Source: Candidatus Kapaibacterium sp. (GTDB taxonomy: Bacteria > Bacteroidota > Ignavibacteria > Kapaibacteriales > WFXC01). From it: a stretch of DNA of 64,000 bases. The position numbers and the translations under genes are program-made. The notes beneath the pieces were generated by a model, which had not been told where the DNA came from, made no database searches, and saw only the letters and a list, made by a program, of their open reading frames with translations. This document shows, piece after piece, positions 1 through 9,091 of the stretch (positions are counted from its first letter, which is position 1; the number at the start of each line of letters is the position of its first letter). Where the stretch lies: assembly GCA_015490805.1 (NCBI GenBank), contig WFXC01000044.1, positions 62,001 to 126,000 of the forward strand, given 5' to 3'.

Positions 1-411
1 AGTCCCTGCCACGGCGGTGATGGCGGAAAGGCTATAGCCAGAGGAGGCAAGGGCGGAGATTTCGTCGTCGCCGTCCCAGCTCCTCTAAAGCGAGTTGGGA
101 ACAGTACCGGGGGTAACGGCGGAAACGCAACTGCCTATGGTGGTAATGGTGGCGATGGCGGATGGTGCTGCCAGCCACCGTTTCAAGGTGGTGATGGTGG
201 TAAAGGAGGAGATGCAGAAGCATATCCCGGTCTGCCTGGCAATGGTGATGTGAATGGCAATGCAGGCAATCCTGATGGTATATCCGGCGATGGAGGAAAT
301 GGTGGATGGGGCGCACCTCCACCCAATGGTCGTCTCGGTCAGGGTGGCAATCCGGGAAATGCAGTCAATGTTCAACAGGGACAACAGGGACTGGACGGAC
401 AGCCGTGCTGA
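1..411 (+). CDS. Glycine-rich repeat protein, 5'-truncated by window edge
   Basis: Frame 1 is open from the first base to the TGA at 409-411, giving the last 136 residues of a larger protein whose start lies outside the window. The fragment is dominated by GGNGG, GGDGG and GGKGGD motifs, followed by a looser Gly-Asn-Asp stretch and a short tail ending GLDGQPC. A CC pair sits at about residue 52. Such composition is typical of flexible or fibrous surface-exposed proteins, but it is low-complexity and defines no family. It lacks the C-terminal sorting domain found on the neighbouring secreted proteins. The reverse-strand His-rich and Ile-rich ORFs here are products of the GGT/GGC repeat. Function unknown. 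Confidence 0.75.
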   Translation, partial: SPCHGGDGGKAIARGGKGGDFVVAVPAPLKRVGNSTGGNGGNATAYGGNGGDGGWCCQPPFQGGDGGKGGDAEAYPGLPGNGDVNGNAGNPDGISGDGGNGGWGAPPPNGRLGQGGNPGNAVNVQQGQQGLDGQPC

Positions 412-609
412 AGAAACGCTCGTACTATCCGTGTGCGAACTTCCAATGGAAAGAACGAAGAAACGGCAGGACTACTACCCGATGGAAAAAAGCACCGACG
501 ATTGGTTGTCCTCAATCAGCAGTAAAATCGGTGATGATCAGACAAATCATCCGATCACCAGCGAAAATTTGTTTATTCCTGATGTGAAACCATTCGGAAG
601 GAGCAAGCA

Positions 610-3420
610 ATGAAACAGTTCACCCTCCTCCAATGGCTACTCATACTTCTAACAACAACTTCTCTCACCGCGCAAAACCTGGATTGGCTGGGAACCCCTC
701 CCGGATATGCTTCCAGCCGAGCTTTGGCTCTGACTCCTGATGGCAGCGAAGTTCTGGTGCAGTCATACGATACAACGTTAATACAGGTTCTCACAACGCT
801 GTGGGAAAGCAGTAGTCAGTCACATACTCCAATTAACACTTCGTGGATTCAGCTTCAGGGATACGATATTGCAGGAGATGGAGAAACGGTGGTAGGCATT
901 GGTGTTCCGGAGGAAGGCGATGATCTTCAACCTTTTCTCCGTCGAGCCGACACAGTTATTGCCCTTTCTGTCCCCGAAGGAACGTGGTATGCCATTGCAC
1001 GAAGCATCTCGCAAAACGGGCGCGTCATAGTCGGTAGTTGGGTAGATTCTGTCGGTATCTCTCATGCCTGTTGGTGGAATTCTATGGGAGAGTTCTCGGA
1101 GCTACCTTTACCGAAAGACGGTGAAGCTGAGGCTGTAGATGTTTCAGCAAATGGTGATGAAATTCTCGGCATTCTCCGAACAGACAAAGGAGAGTTCATC
1201 GTTCTCTTATGGCGTCGGAAAGGAGATAGCTATGTTGTAGAACAACTTCCTGTTCCTGCAAACTACCTCTATGCATCTGCGCGAGCAATTTCGTCAGATG
1301 GAACGTTCGTCGTTGGGGCTGTGGCTGACACTTCCCTGACCCCCTTAGCAGCAGTATGGGATCTCCGGCACTCACCAGTAGAGGTATATGTGCTTCCTCT
1401 CCCCGATGACATCAGACCCAGCGAAGCTCTCGTTGTTTCGAACACTACTGCCTCGATGGGATCTTCCGATCCCACAATCCTTGGGCGATGGATAGCTTCT
1501 TCCGGTGAAGAGAGAATATTCCGCTGGACAGCACAAACAGGATTTGAAGATCTTTCCTACACCTATGCAGCGCTGCTACAAGATAGTTCGCTACTTGGCA
1601 CTCCAACTGCCATTACTCCCGACGGCAGCGTGATTGTGGGACAGGGATACAATGGCGCATCGCAAAGGATAGAAGCATATCGGCTCAGCATCAGCAATTT
1701 CCCTCCGTCAATTCCAGAAATGCTGTCCCCTGATAGCGCTGCACAGAAAGGACCAACGCCAACCTTTGTGGTGCGCGGAGAAGATCCCAACGGTGACTCC
1801 GTACGCTATGAAATAGCAGTGTGGCAGGGTACGGATGTGCGAACGTATCGGACCGACTGGGTAGCCAGTGGTGAACCTGATAGTGTTACCGTTCCTCAGA
1901 TCGCTTCTCTCTCATCGGGACAATGGTGGTGGCGTGTGCGCGCAGAAGACAAAGCGGGCACACGGGGATCCTGGAGTGACTCGCTGTCCTTCAGCGTCAC
2001 GTCGCCGAACCGTGTTGAACCGGGACAGGGCGTTGAGATTCAACAGGTGCATTTCTCCTTCTCCGGCATTGAGGAACCTTTCTCGGCGTGGGGACGACTC
2101 AGTGTTGACCGGGTTACCCTGACAGGAGCGACTGATCTTGCGGGAGGATATCTCAACCTTTTCACGGATCTTGGGTGGGTCGTTCAAAACCTCTGGATTG
2201 ATTCCACAGATACGGAGGTAGTGACGTACTTTGCTCTGGCAGCCGAGGATGGACAGAAAGTAGACACGCTGTCGGGCTACGTGATCTTTACTCCCAAACC
2301 TGTACCAGAATTGGGTGATGGACCGCGATTGGCATTTCCTGTGGACCGGGTTGTCTGGAATGCAGAAGGGGCGGGGGAAGGAACGGTCTCGCATATTGGT
2401 GTCCCGCCGTCTCCGAATATGATCACCTTCGATCCATCGGGACTTTCCTGGAAAGTTACGCAACCGCACGACACAAATGTTCAAGCGGCAAAGAATCAGT
2501 GCTTTCCAATGGCGATTGCTAACAGCTTGCAGTATCTAAAGAACCGATACCAACTCAACATTCCACACGCTCACCGTCCTGGGCTGCGCGGTGACACAGT
2601 CAGTATCGTTGGATGGCTGGATAGTCTGGCTAATCGCTTTGCTCCGCGGCGGGACTCCGGGCGCGGCGTGTGGTTTCAGCCAATGCTGCGGGGAAAGTTT
2701 GCCTATCTGGAACGTAGTGGGTTGCAGAATGCATTAGTTCACAAGCATCAGGGAAGAGGATATGGAGACTCAACGCAGGGGCAGGCACTGCCACCAGGAA
2801 ACTTCACCAGTAGCGGCATTACCTCTTATGATAGCGGAGCCGTGGTAAGCTGGCAATGGATTTGCGATGAGATTCGGCGAGGCGAAGACGTAGAGATCGT
2901 GTTTTCGTATGATTCGGCTGGACATCCCCGAGGGGGACACGCTGTGCGTGTCTTCGAATGTGGTCAGACCTTAGGCATTCCGTGGATAGGATATCTCCAC
3001 GATCGGGAGCAAAGCAACGATACCGCTGGACTGGAAAAAGTTCGAGTATATGTCCTTGATACCGATGGTGACGGTATCCCCAACCTTGGTAGCAATAGTC
3101 GAGAAATTCGGTTTGCGCTCTCAGAATCCATCAAAGAAGCAACAGGAATGCAGCCCAAGCGTTCAGTACCTCTGAAACTCTGGATAGAACCGCTTCCCGT
3201 TGTTGAAGGTGCTCGACTCCATTACCGCTTACCGGAACCACAGCCGATTCGGATAGCCATCGTCGACCTGATGGGACGCACCGCTGCCGTTCTTGCCGAA
3301 GGATTTCACAAAGCAGGGGGCTATACGATCGGTATCCCGGCTCTACCATCGGGAATCTATATGGTAGTGGTACATCTGGAACGCGATGTTGTAACATACC
3401 CGTTTGTGGTCGCTCGATAA
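610..3420 (+). CDS. Secreted HAF-repeat protein with C39-like papain-fold domain and T9SS-type C-terminal domain
   Basis: 936 residues with a clear SD (AAGGAG, 7 nt upstream) and a signal peptide (residues 1-22, cut near LTAQ). Residues about 30-360 form weak HAF/propeller repeats (ISQNGRVIVGSW, AISSDGTFVVGA, AITPDGSVIVGQ). Residues about 370-470 look like a fibronectin/Ig-like domain (EDPNGDSVRYEI). Residues about 625-830 resemble a C39-like papain fold: Cys631 in NQCFPMAIANSL, His777 in GGHAVRVFECG and a later Asp798 could form a catalytic triad. DTDGDGIPNL near residue 820 resembles a calcium-binding thrombospondin-3 motif. Residues about 865-936 match the type A sorting domain (DLMGRTAAVLAEG, LPSGIYMVVV). 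The peptidase call is inference from motif order; the secretion features are seen directly. Confidence 0.8.
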   Translation: MKQFTLLQWLLILLTTTSLTAQNLDWLGTPPGYASSRALALTPDGSEVLVQSYDTTLIQVLTTLWESSSQSHTPINTSWIQLQGYDIAGDGETVVGIGVPEEGDDLQPFLRRADTVIALSVPEGTWYAIARSISQNGRVIVGSWVDSVGISHACWWNSMGEFSELPLPKDGEAEAVDVSANGDEILGILRTDKGEFIVLLWRRKGDSYVVEQLPVPANYLYASARAISSDGTFVVGAVADTSLTPLAAVWDLRHSPVEVYVLPLPDDIRPSEALVVSNTTASMGSSDPTILGRWIASSGEERIFRWTAQTGFEDLSYTYAALLQDSSLLGTPTAITPDGSVIVGQGYNGASQRIEAYRLSISNFPPSIPEMLSPDSAAQKGPTPTFVVRGEDPNGDSVRYEIAVWQGTDVRTYRTDWVASGEPDSVTVPQIASLSSGQWWWRVRAEDKAGTRGSWSDSLSFSVTSPNRVEPGQGVEIQQVHFSFSGIEEPFSAWGRLSVDRVTLTGATDLAGGYLNLFTDLGWVVQNLWIDSTDTEVVTYFALAAEDGQKVDTLSGYVIFTPKPVPELGDGPRLAFPVDRVVWNAEGAGEGTVSHIGVPPSPNMITFDPSGLSWKVTQPHDTNVQAAKNQCFPMAIANSLQYLKNRYQLNIPHAHRPGLRGDTVSIVGWLDSLANRFAPRRDSGRGVWFQPMLRGKFAYLERSGLQNALVHKHQGRGYGDSTQGQALPPGNFTSSGITSYDSGAVVSWQWICDEIRRGEDVEIVFSYDSAGHPRGGHAVRVFECGQTLGIPWIGYLHDREQSNDTAGLEKVRVYVLDTDGDGIPNLGSNSREIRFALSESIKEATGMQPKRSVPLKLWIEPLPVVEGARLHYRLPEPQPIRIAIVDLMGRTAAVLAEGFHKAGGYTIGIPALPSGIYMVVVHLERDVVTYPFVVAR

Positions 3421-4059
3421 CTCCAGTACAGGTGCTGGTCGAATCAAACCTCCAAAGCTCCCGAACGCCAATACAGCAGCACATTTGCTATGGGATTCCA
3501 TCGATATCTTAGGAACGCCAGCAGCATCGCCTCAGCATTCTACTCCTGACTCCGCATTCCAGTGCATACGGCGATGGGGTAGCCACAGGTAGCTGGGTCG
3601 AAGAATGGAAAAGATCTGATCACACCAATCCTGCGAAATCAGTAGATGTTTTCCCGTTGAGGGACAAGCCTGGTGGTGCTACTACCAGAGAACTGATTCT
3701 TTATGGAGCCTGAGCCACTGGTTGCACCAGTTGCCGTTGTAGATATGTTCTCCGTAGGTACTGGGTCCTTTGTTTCTGCAACTCGAAGGACAAAAGATGC
3801 GCTTTCGAGCAACGCTCTTTTCTTGCCACCGCATTCTTTGTCCCGGTTTTGTTATCCATACTGAATGCAGCTTTGCGCTGCTCTCTGCGCTGGGCGGTGA
3901 AATTAGTACAAAGAGTCTGCTATTTTCTTCCTGCTTGAATAAAGGGTCGCAGAAAAAAGGAGCGCATCTTTTCATCACGGGAAAAATGCAACAACTATTC
4001 AGACTCAATTTGCTAACTTTATGTCTGGTGGATCTGTGACACATAGCAACAGAAAAGTG
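3421..4059. other. Intergenic region with a possible decayed coding remnant and a conserved upstream block
   Basis: No convincing complete gene. On the plus strand one frame is open from about 3512 to the TGA at 3710-3712 without a start codon; its last 45 or so codons have protein-like composition (ATGSWVEEWKR, KSVDVFPLRDKPGG) and may be a gene remnant. The ORFs around 3770-4039 on both strands have no SD and biased composition and are not called. At 4006-4028 lies a block shared with 20759-20781, described separately. Confidence 0.5.
4006..4028 (+). promoter_or_regulatory. 23-bp block conserved upstream of both helical-repeat paralogues
   Basis: The sequence reads CAATTTGCTAA, then C, then TTTATGTC, T, GG. 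The block at 20759-20781 differs at only two positions (A for C, G for T). The surrounding upstream DNA of the two genes is otherwise unrelated. It contains TAACTTTA, close to the TAnnTTTG -7 box, which would put a transcript start near 4027 and give a leader of about 30 nt before ATG 4060. No TTG lies at the usual spacing, so a non-housekeeping promoter or protein-binding site is possible. Conservation is observed; the role is inferred. Confidence 0.45.
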
Positions 4060-5640
4060 ATGGCAGACCACAAACTGAATCAGCTCCTGCGCGCATTGCC
4101 TCCAGTGTGGTGGAAGCGGATCAAGCAGGGCATACGGATTCAATTCACGGAAGCAGAGCAGTCCTTTCTGGAGCTTCTGGAACAGCATCCAGAATGGGAC
4201 GATCAGCAGTTACGCTCTGCTCTCCAGCAGCAAGGAATTCAAACAGATCTTCGGGCACTGCGGCACAGGGTGTATACCAAGGTATTGCAGATCGGAGCAT
4301 ACGCGTTAATGCAACGGGACGAACAAAGTACTATATTGTTCGATCTGGTTCTCTCCCGCTTTGCCTTTGAGTGGGGGCAGGATAGCGATGCCCTAAGGAC
4401 TGTAGCAAAAACCTATCGCTCAGCCGATATCGCTGGTGATCCTATTCAAAAGCTGGCAGCAATGGTGCTACAGCTTGAGTACCATCTTCATCGAAACTTC
4501 CAACTGCTGGATCACGAGGCACTACGCAAAAGCTTCGAGCACTTGCAAACTGCTCTGGACCAGACTCAGCGATATGTGCGATTGCTTTTGCTAAATGTCC
4601 AATGGTACTCGCGGTATTTTGAAGGAGAAATTCGAATTCCCAGTTCCGAGTATACCACGATTGCTCCTATGGTTATCGAGCAACTCCAGAAGATTCCTGC
4701 TTATGAAGCAGACCCGTTTCCCATCCCATTTCTGCGGTGGAACACCGAAGCTCTGCTGTGGAATATACAAGGGCAACCCAATAAGGCGGTTGAGTGTTAT
4801 GAACAACTGCTTCGGTATTTCCGAAGGGACGAAGATCGAAAACAGCTCTATTTACAGGCGTACTTCAGTGCACTGCATAATCAAGTCATTGCTGCAACAG
4901 CAGCTCGTAACGCAGCGATCGTTGAGCAATGCTTTGCGGAAATCACCCAGCTTCAGCAGCAATCACAGGACACGACCAAAGACGCGATAAATATGCTCTA
5001 TCTGAACGTCGCACTGTATTTAACCCTGGAATTGGGGATGTTCAGAAATATTTTTGATGATCGATCATACGTTGAGCAAGTATTGCAACAGTATCGTCGA
5101 CAGTATCCGTATTTTTACAAAGTAGCTTTATACCATCTTGGCTGCATCGCCTTCTGGTTGCAAGAATATGAGCTTGCCCGCCAGTATCTGGAAGCCGCTT
5201 ACGATCATACCTCACAACGGCTGTTGCAGCAGATTGGCTTTACAGTCCGACTCCTTTTATGCATCATTGCCTGGGAACAGCAGGATCTTGAGGCGTTGGA
5301 ACGGTTACTGGAGCGTCTTCGCCGGTTCGTCCGGCAGTATCCAGCTTTTGTTCCGGTGGTACGTACGGTGCGACGCATTGTAGAACGGATGCCAAACACT
5401 TTTGCAGAACGTGAGCTAATGGAGGCACAGCCATTTTACCGACAAATTCACCGGATGCTTTCGGATATTTTAGAACGAGAAGCGATAGAATTTGACCTTA
5501 TCACCTGGCTGGAAGCCAAGGCGAAAGGAATATCGATTACGGAGTATTATCAACAAAAGCGGCAGCAGCAGTGGGAAGAAAGCAGCGGACGAATGCCAGC
5601 GTTGAAGTTCCTTCAATGGCACGAGCTGGTGCCGCAGTAG
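4060..5640 (+). CDS. Helical-repeat (TPR-like) protein, paralogue A
   Basis: 526 residues, starting at the ATG of MADHKLNQLL because this is where similarity to the paralogue at 20806 begins; the upstream in-frame ATG at 4021 lies inside the conserved 23-bp block. Neither start has an SD. The protein is Gln/Leu/Arg-rich and almost all helical, with no signal peptide or membrane segment, so it is probably cytoplasmic. Residues 1-90 (HPEWDDQQLRSALQQQGIQT) and about 340-420 (YPYFYKVALYHLGCIAFWLQ) are nearly identical to the paralogue. Between them are TPR-like antiparallel helix pairs. The C-terminus ends SGRMPALKFLQWHELV. I do not recognise a named family; a scaffold or signalling role linked to the ECF sigma gene at 19849 is a guess. 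Confidence 0.75.
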   Translation: MADHKLNQLLRALPPVWWKRIKQGIRIQFTEAEQSFLELLEQHPEWDDQQLRSALQQQGIQTDLRALRHRVYTKVLQIGAYALMQRDEQSTILFDLVLSRFAFEWGQDSDALRTVAKTYRSADIAGDPIQKLAAMVLQLEYHLHRNFQLLDHEALRKSFEHLQTALDQTQRYVRLLLLNVQWYSRYFEGEIRIPSSEYTTIAPMVIEQLQKIPAYEADPFPIPFLRWNTEALLWNIQGQPNKAVECYEQLLRYFRRDEDRKQLYLQAYFSALHNQVIAATAARNAAIVEQCFAEITQLQQQSQDTTKDAINMLYLNVALYLTLELGMFRNIFDDRSYVEQVLQQYRRQYPYFYKVALYHLGCIAFWLQEYELARQYLEAAYDHTSQRLLQQIGFTVRLLLCIIAWEQQDLEALERLLERLRRFVRQYPAFVPVVRTVRRIVERMPNTFAERELMEAQPFYRQIHRMLSDILEREAIEFDLITWLEAKAKGISITEYYQQKRQQQWEESSGRMPALKFLQWHELVPQ

Positions 5641-6198
5641 TTATTTCTTCCTATTCCGGAGTAATGAGAAGATGGGAAACTGTGGTCCCGAACCAGTGAC
5701 ATTTTGGAAAAAATGCCCTTGCATCAAAGTAACGTACAACATAAATTTGCGATACTGTAATGTGATCCTTTGCAGGAAGGACAGTGGAAATTATTTCTGT
5801 ACAATGTAGGGTTTGTTGCTCTTGCCTCGCAGGTAATGATGTTGAATGTTGCGGTATTATCACAATGGTGGTTGCAGTAAAGAGCAAGATACTTTTGCCA
5901 GACCCTCATTTGGTGATCGACTGGGCAAGGAAAAGTCTTGAAAGGACAAGTTGCTCTGTGAAATCCACGAACTGGTTTGGACACAAACTTTTGGTGATGG
6001 GTATCCCAGGAAGTTGCCACAATAGTGCGGGCACACTTTTCCCAATTCCCGCTTTGAGGTGGACGGAATAAACACGCAGAATTTCTGCTAAGGGAATGGG
6101 TACTGTAATAGACTTGAAGCAGGAAGATTGGTTGATGTTCAGGGAATGTTCTGACTGAACAACCAGCCGTGTGTGCCATAGAAATGGAGGACCATATT
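5641..6198. other. Intergenic region, nothing clear
   Basis: About 560 bp between two plus-strand genes. Short ORFs exist on both strands (for example 5784-6071), but none has an SD or recognisable product, and Cys/Ser-rich translations suggest noncoding sequence. No hairpin with a T tract and none of the dispersed hairpin modules is visible. The last bases carry the GGAGG SD (6186-6190) for the next gene. Confidence 0.5.
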
Positions 6199-9003
6199 AT
6201 GACAGGCAGATCTGTTTGGGCTGCTGTGTTCGGAATGATCCTCTTCGGAGTTGACGTGACGTATGGACAGCAACTTCTTTGGCCCGACACGTTAAAGTGG
6301 AGCAGGAGAAGCTGGGCTGTCGCTGTCTCTGCTGATGGGCGCTTTGTCGTTGGTGTAGCAGAGGACTCCTCTGCTGTGCAGCGTTCTTTTTTGTATGATG
6401 TGCAAACAAAGAAGCTGAAATCTCTGGACAGTTTTGGAGGCAAATGGGTCGTAGCCTACGACATCTCTGAGTATGGGAATGCCATCGTTGGATGGGCAGA
6501 GGACTCGAATTCCAAACAGTTTGCTTTTTGGTTGCACGTTCCGACACAGACTGTAGACGATCTTGGAACTTTTGCGACAAAGTGGCAATGGGCACGGAGT
6601 TGGGCGCGTGGGGTTTCTGGTGATGGGAAATTTGTTGTTGGTGAAGCACAAGATGATAGTGCACGTACCCGCGTCTTTCGGTGGAGTGCCCGAACAGGCC
6701 GTAAGCAGGACCTGACGCCCTCCTGGGGATTTGGTGGACGTGCTTTGGGAATTTCTGCCGATGGACAATTTGTTGTTGGCTGGGCATGGAGAGACAAGAA
6801 GCGGCAGGCGGTTCGCTGGAACGCTGAAACAGGACATCTGCAGGAACTGGGTTCTCTGGGCGGTGACGAAAGCTGGGCTCTGAAGGTGTCAGCAGATGGA
6901 CGCTACGTGGTCGGCTGGGCAAAAAACGCTGCTGGTCACCGCCGTGCTTTTCTGTGGGATGCGCAGACAGGGACGATGCAAGATCTGGGAACGCTGGGGG
7001 GAGATGAAAGTGTAGCCAATGCTATCTCTGCAGACGGACGCTACGTAGTCGGCTGGGCACAGGATTCTACTGGAGTTATTCATGCCTTCCGGTGGGATGC
7101 GCAAACGCGGTCAATGGAAAGCCTCAATGCTGCGTATGCTTCTATCTTGTCCGATGGATCGCACCTGACCGCAGCGTATGATATTACCCACGATGGACGC
7201 TATATTGTAGGAGAAGGGCTTCGAGCAGGGACGTGGCAAAGTAGGGCTTTTTGGCTCAATACCTGCTCCGGAGGTGATACTGACCAGGACTATATCTGCG
7301 ACGACTGGGAACGCAACGGGATCGACATCAACAATGATGGCACTGTAGATCTTAATTTACCAGCATTAGGTGCCAAGGTAGGACAACGCGACATCTTCGT
7401 GGAATATGATGCAATGCAAGGGATGGCTCCGTCCAAAGCAGCGATTGATTCGGTCGTCGCTGCCTTTCGGCGCGCTCCTGGAAATCCCCCATTTGTGCTG
7501 CACGTGCAGAACGGAGGAGATTTATCCATACCGCCAGATTCCGTATTGACCGTCTGGCAGGAATTCGATGCGCTCAAAACACAATATTTTGGCACACCTG
7601 CAGAACGCTCAAGTCCTAACTGGAAAAACATTCGAAAAGCTAAGCGACAAGTCTTTCGTTACTGCCTCTTTGCAATTCAATTTGCTGAAGGGAAGGACTC
7701 TACTTTTATTATATCTTCTGGTTATGCGGAACTCCCCGGTGATGACTTTATTGTCTCCCTGGGACACTCCTCCTGGCAAGATTTTCGGCAACAACTGCTT
7801 AACAAGCCCAATCCTCCACTGACGTGGGATAACGTCGTGGCAGGAACCTTTATGCACGAGCTGGGACATACCCTCGGACTTCGCCACGGCGGCAGCGATC
7901 ACACAAATCATAAACCGAACTTCCATAGTGTTATGAACTACCTCTGGCAGTGGCCTCGTAGAAGCTATGCAGGAAGTTGGATTCTGGATTACTCCCGTCA
8001 AACGTTCACCACCTTAAACGAAGATTCCCTTTCTGAACCAGCAGGCATCGGGGGACACGCAGGACATGTGCTTCCTATCGACACCTTTTTTGTTCATGAG
8101 CGCGGTCCCGTTGATTGGAACCGAGATGGAGATACTGGGGATACCGGTGTAGCACGAGATGTCAATAGAGACAAACGCAGGGAAACGTTGAGAAGCTATA
8201 ATGACTGGGCAAACATCAATCTACGCCGCGGGATCAACTGGCAGGATCGGATGCACATCCCACCTTCCAGAATACAACGTGAACTGACGCCGCCTGCAAT
8301 ACCCCAGAAAGTAGCAGGAGCAGACGGTAATCGCCTCTGGCAACAGGACGACGCGCTCCGCGAGATGACTTTTGAGATCTATCAACAACTGGCTTCTCTT
8401 AATGACCCACCGTCGGAGGTGGAGATCATAGAACCACTCGAAGGGGCTGCAGTACCTCCAACCCCAACTTTTGTTTTTAAAGCCAACGATCCCCAGGGAG
8501 ATTCCCTGGTCTACCGCATCGAGCTGAGGCGTGACACCACTGCTATTGCCTGGCAAACAGCATTCGCTGTGCCAGATATAGCCGCATCATTTACCCTGCC
8601 CGATTCGCTGGCATTAGCCGGTGGGACGTGGGAATTCCGCGTCCGGGCAATGGACTGGAAAACGGCGCTGGGATACTGGAGCCAGTGGCGAACAATCACG
8701 GTAGAGGCAACCAGTGTATCGGAAAATCCGCTCTTTCCTCGCCGACCAATTCTTGAGCAGAATCAACCGGAACCATTCCATTCAACAACGACTATTCCTT
8801 TCTTCCTGCCACAGCGAACTGCTGTGACGCTAAAGGTCTTTGATCTGTTCGGCAGAGAGATAGCAACGGTAATCGATGCAGTGCTTGAAGCAGGCAGGCA
8901 TTCAGTGGTTTTCGATGCCAGTAAGTTACCGGACGGAGTATACATCTACCAGCTCAGAGCTGGTGAGATTGTTGAGGTAAAAAGAATGGTGCTGGTGCGG
9001 TAA
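6199..9003 (+). CDS. Secreted HAF-repeat metzincin-type metalloprotease with T9SS-type C-terminal domain
   Basis: 934 residues from ATG 6199, chosen because GGAGG lies 8 nt upstream and a signal peptide (MTGRSVWAAVFGMILFG) starts there; in-frame codons at 6169 and 6184 are less likely. Residues about 30-350 hold HAF repeats (ISADGRYVVGWA, LGTLGGDESWAL). A calcium-type motif follows (GDTDQDYICDDWERNG, INNDGTVDLN). The protease core has HELGHTLGLRHGG (His553, Glu554, His557, His563) and the Met-turn SVMNY (Met579), the metzincin signature. Residues about 735-840 look Ig/FN3-like. The tail (FDLFGREIATVIDAV, LPDGVYIYQLRAGE) is a type A sorting domain. Probably a secreted zinc endopeptidase; the substrate is unknown. 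Confidence 0.88.
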   Translation: MTGRSVWAAVFGMILFGVDVTYGQQLLWPDTLKWSRRSWAVAVSADGRFVVGVAEDSSAVQRSFLYDVQTKKLKSLDSFGGKWVVAYDISEYGNAIVGWAEDSNSKQFAFWLHVPTQTVDDLGTFATKWQWARSWARGVSGDGKFVVGEAQDDSARTRVFRWSARTGRKQDLTPSWGFGGRALGISADGQFVVGWAWRDKKRQAVRWNAETGHLQELGSLGGDESWALKVSADGRYVVGWAKNAAGHRRAFLWDAQTGTMQDLGTLGGDESVANAISADGRYVVGWAQDSTGVIHAFRWDAQTRSMESLNAAYASILSDGSHLTAAYDITHDGRYIVGEGLRAGTWQSRAFWLNTCSGGDTDQDYICDDWERNGIDINNDGTVDLNLPALGAKVGQRDIFVEYDAMQGMAPSKAAIDSVVAAFRRAPGNPPFVLHVQNGGDLSIPPDSVLTVWQEFDALKTQYFGTPAERSSPNWKNIRKAKRQVFRYCLFAIQFAEGKDSTFIISSGYAELPGDDFIVSLGHSSWQDFRQQLLNKPNPPLTWDNVVAGTFMHELGHTLGLRHGGSDHTNHKPNFHSVMNYLWQWPRRSYAGSWILDYSRQTFTTLNEDSLSEPAGIGGHAGHVLPIDTFFVHERGPVDWNRDGDTGDTGVARDVNRDKRRETLRSYNDWANINLRRGINWQDRMHIPPSRIQRELTPPAIPQKVAGADGNRLWQQDDALREMTFEIYQQLASLNDPPSEVEIIEPLEGAAVPPTPTFVFKANDPQGDSLVYRIELRRDTTAIAWQTAFAVPDIAASFTLPDSLALAGGTWEFRVRAMDWKTALGYWSQWRTITVEATSVSENPLFPRRPILEQNQPEPFHSTTTIPFFLPQRTAVTLKVFDLFGREIATVIDAVLEAGRHSVVFDASKLPDGVYIYQLRAGEIVEVKRMVLVR

Positions 9004-9091
9004 TCCAACTTGCGGTGTATTCCTATCGCACCATCAGGACTGAAGGAGAAGGTAGCTCAAAAGGTAGTTCAATAGAACAGGAGAAACAACG

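Noticed and set aside
3770-4039. 89-residue plus-strand ORF before paralogue A
   Set aside because: No SD, Cys/Leu-biased composition, overlaps the conserved upstream block; no recognisable product.
5784-6071. 95-residue plus-strand ORF between two genes
   Set aside because: No SD or family match; Cys-rich translation typical of noncoding sequence.
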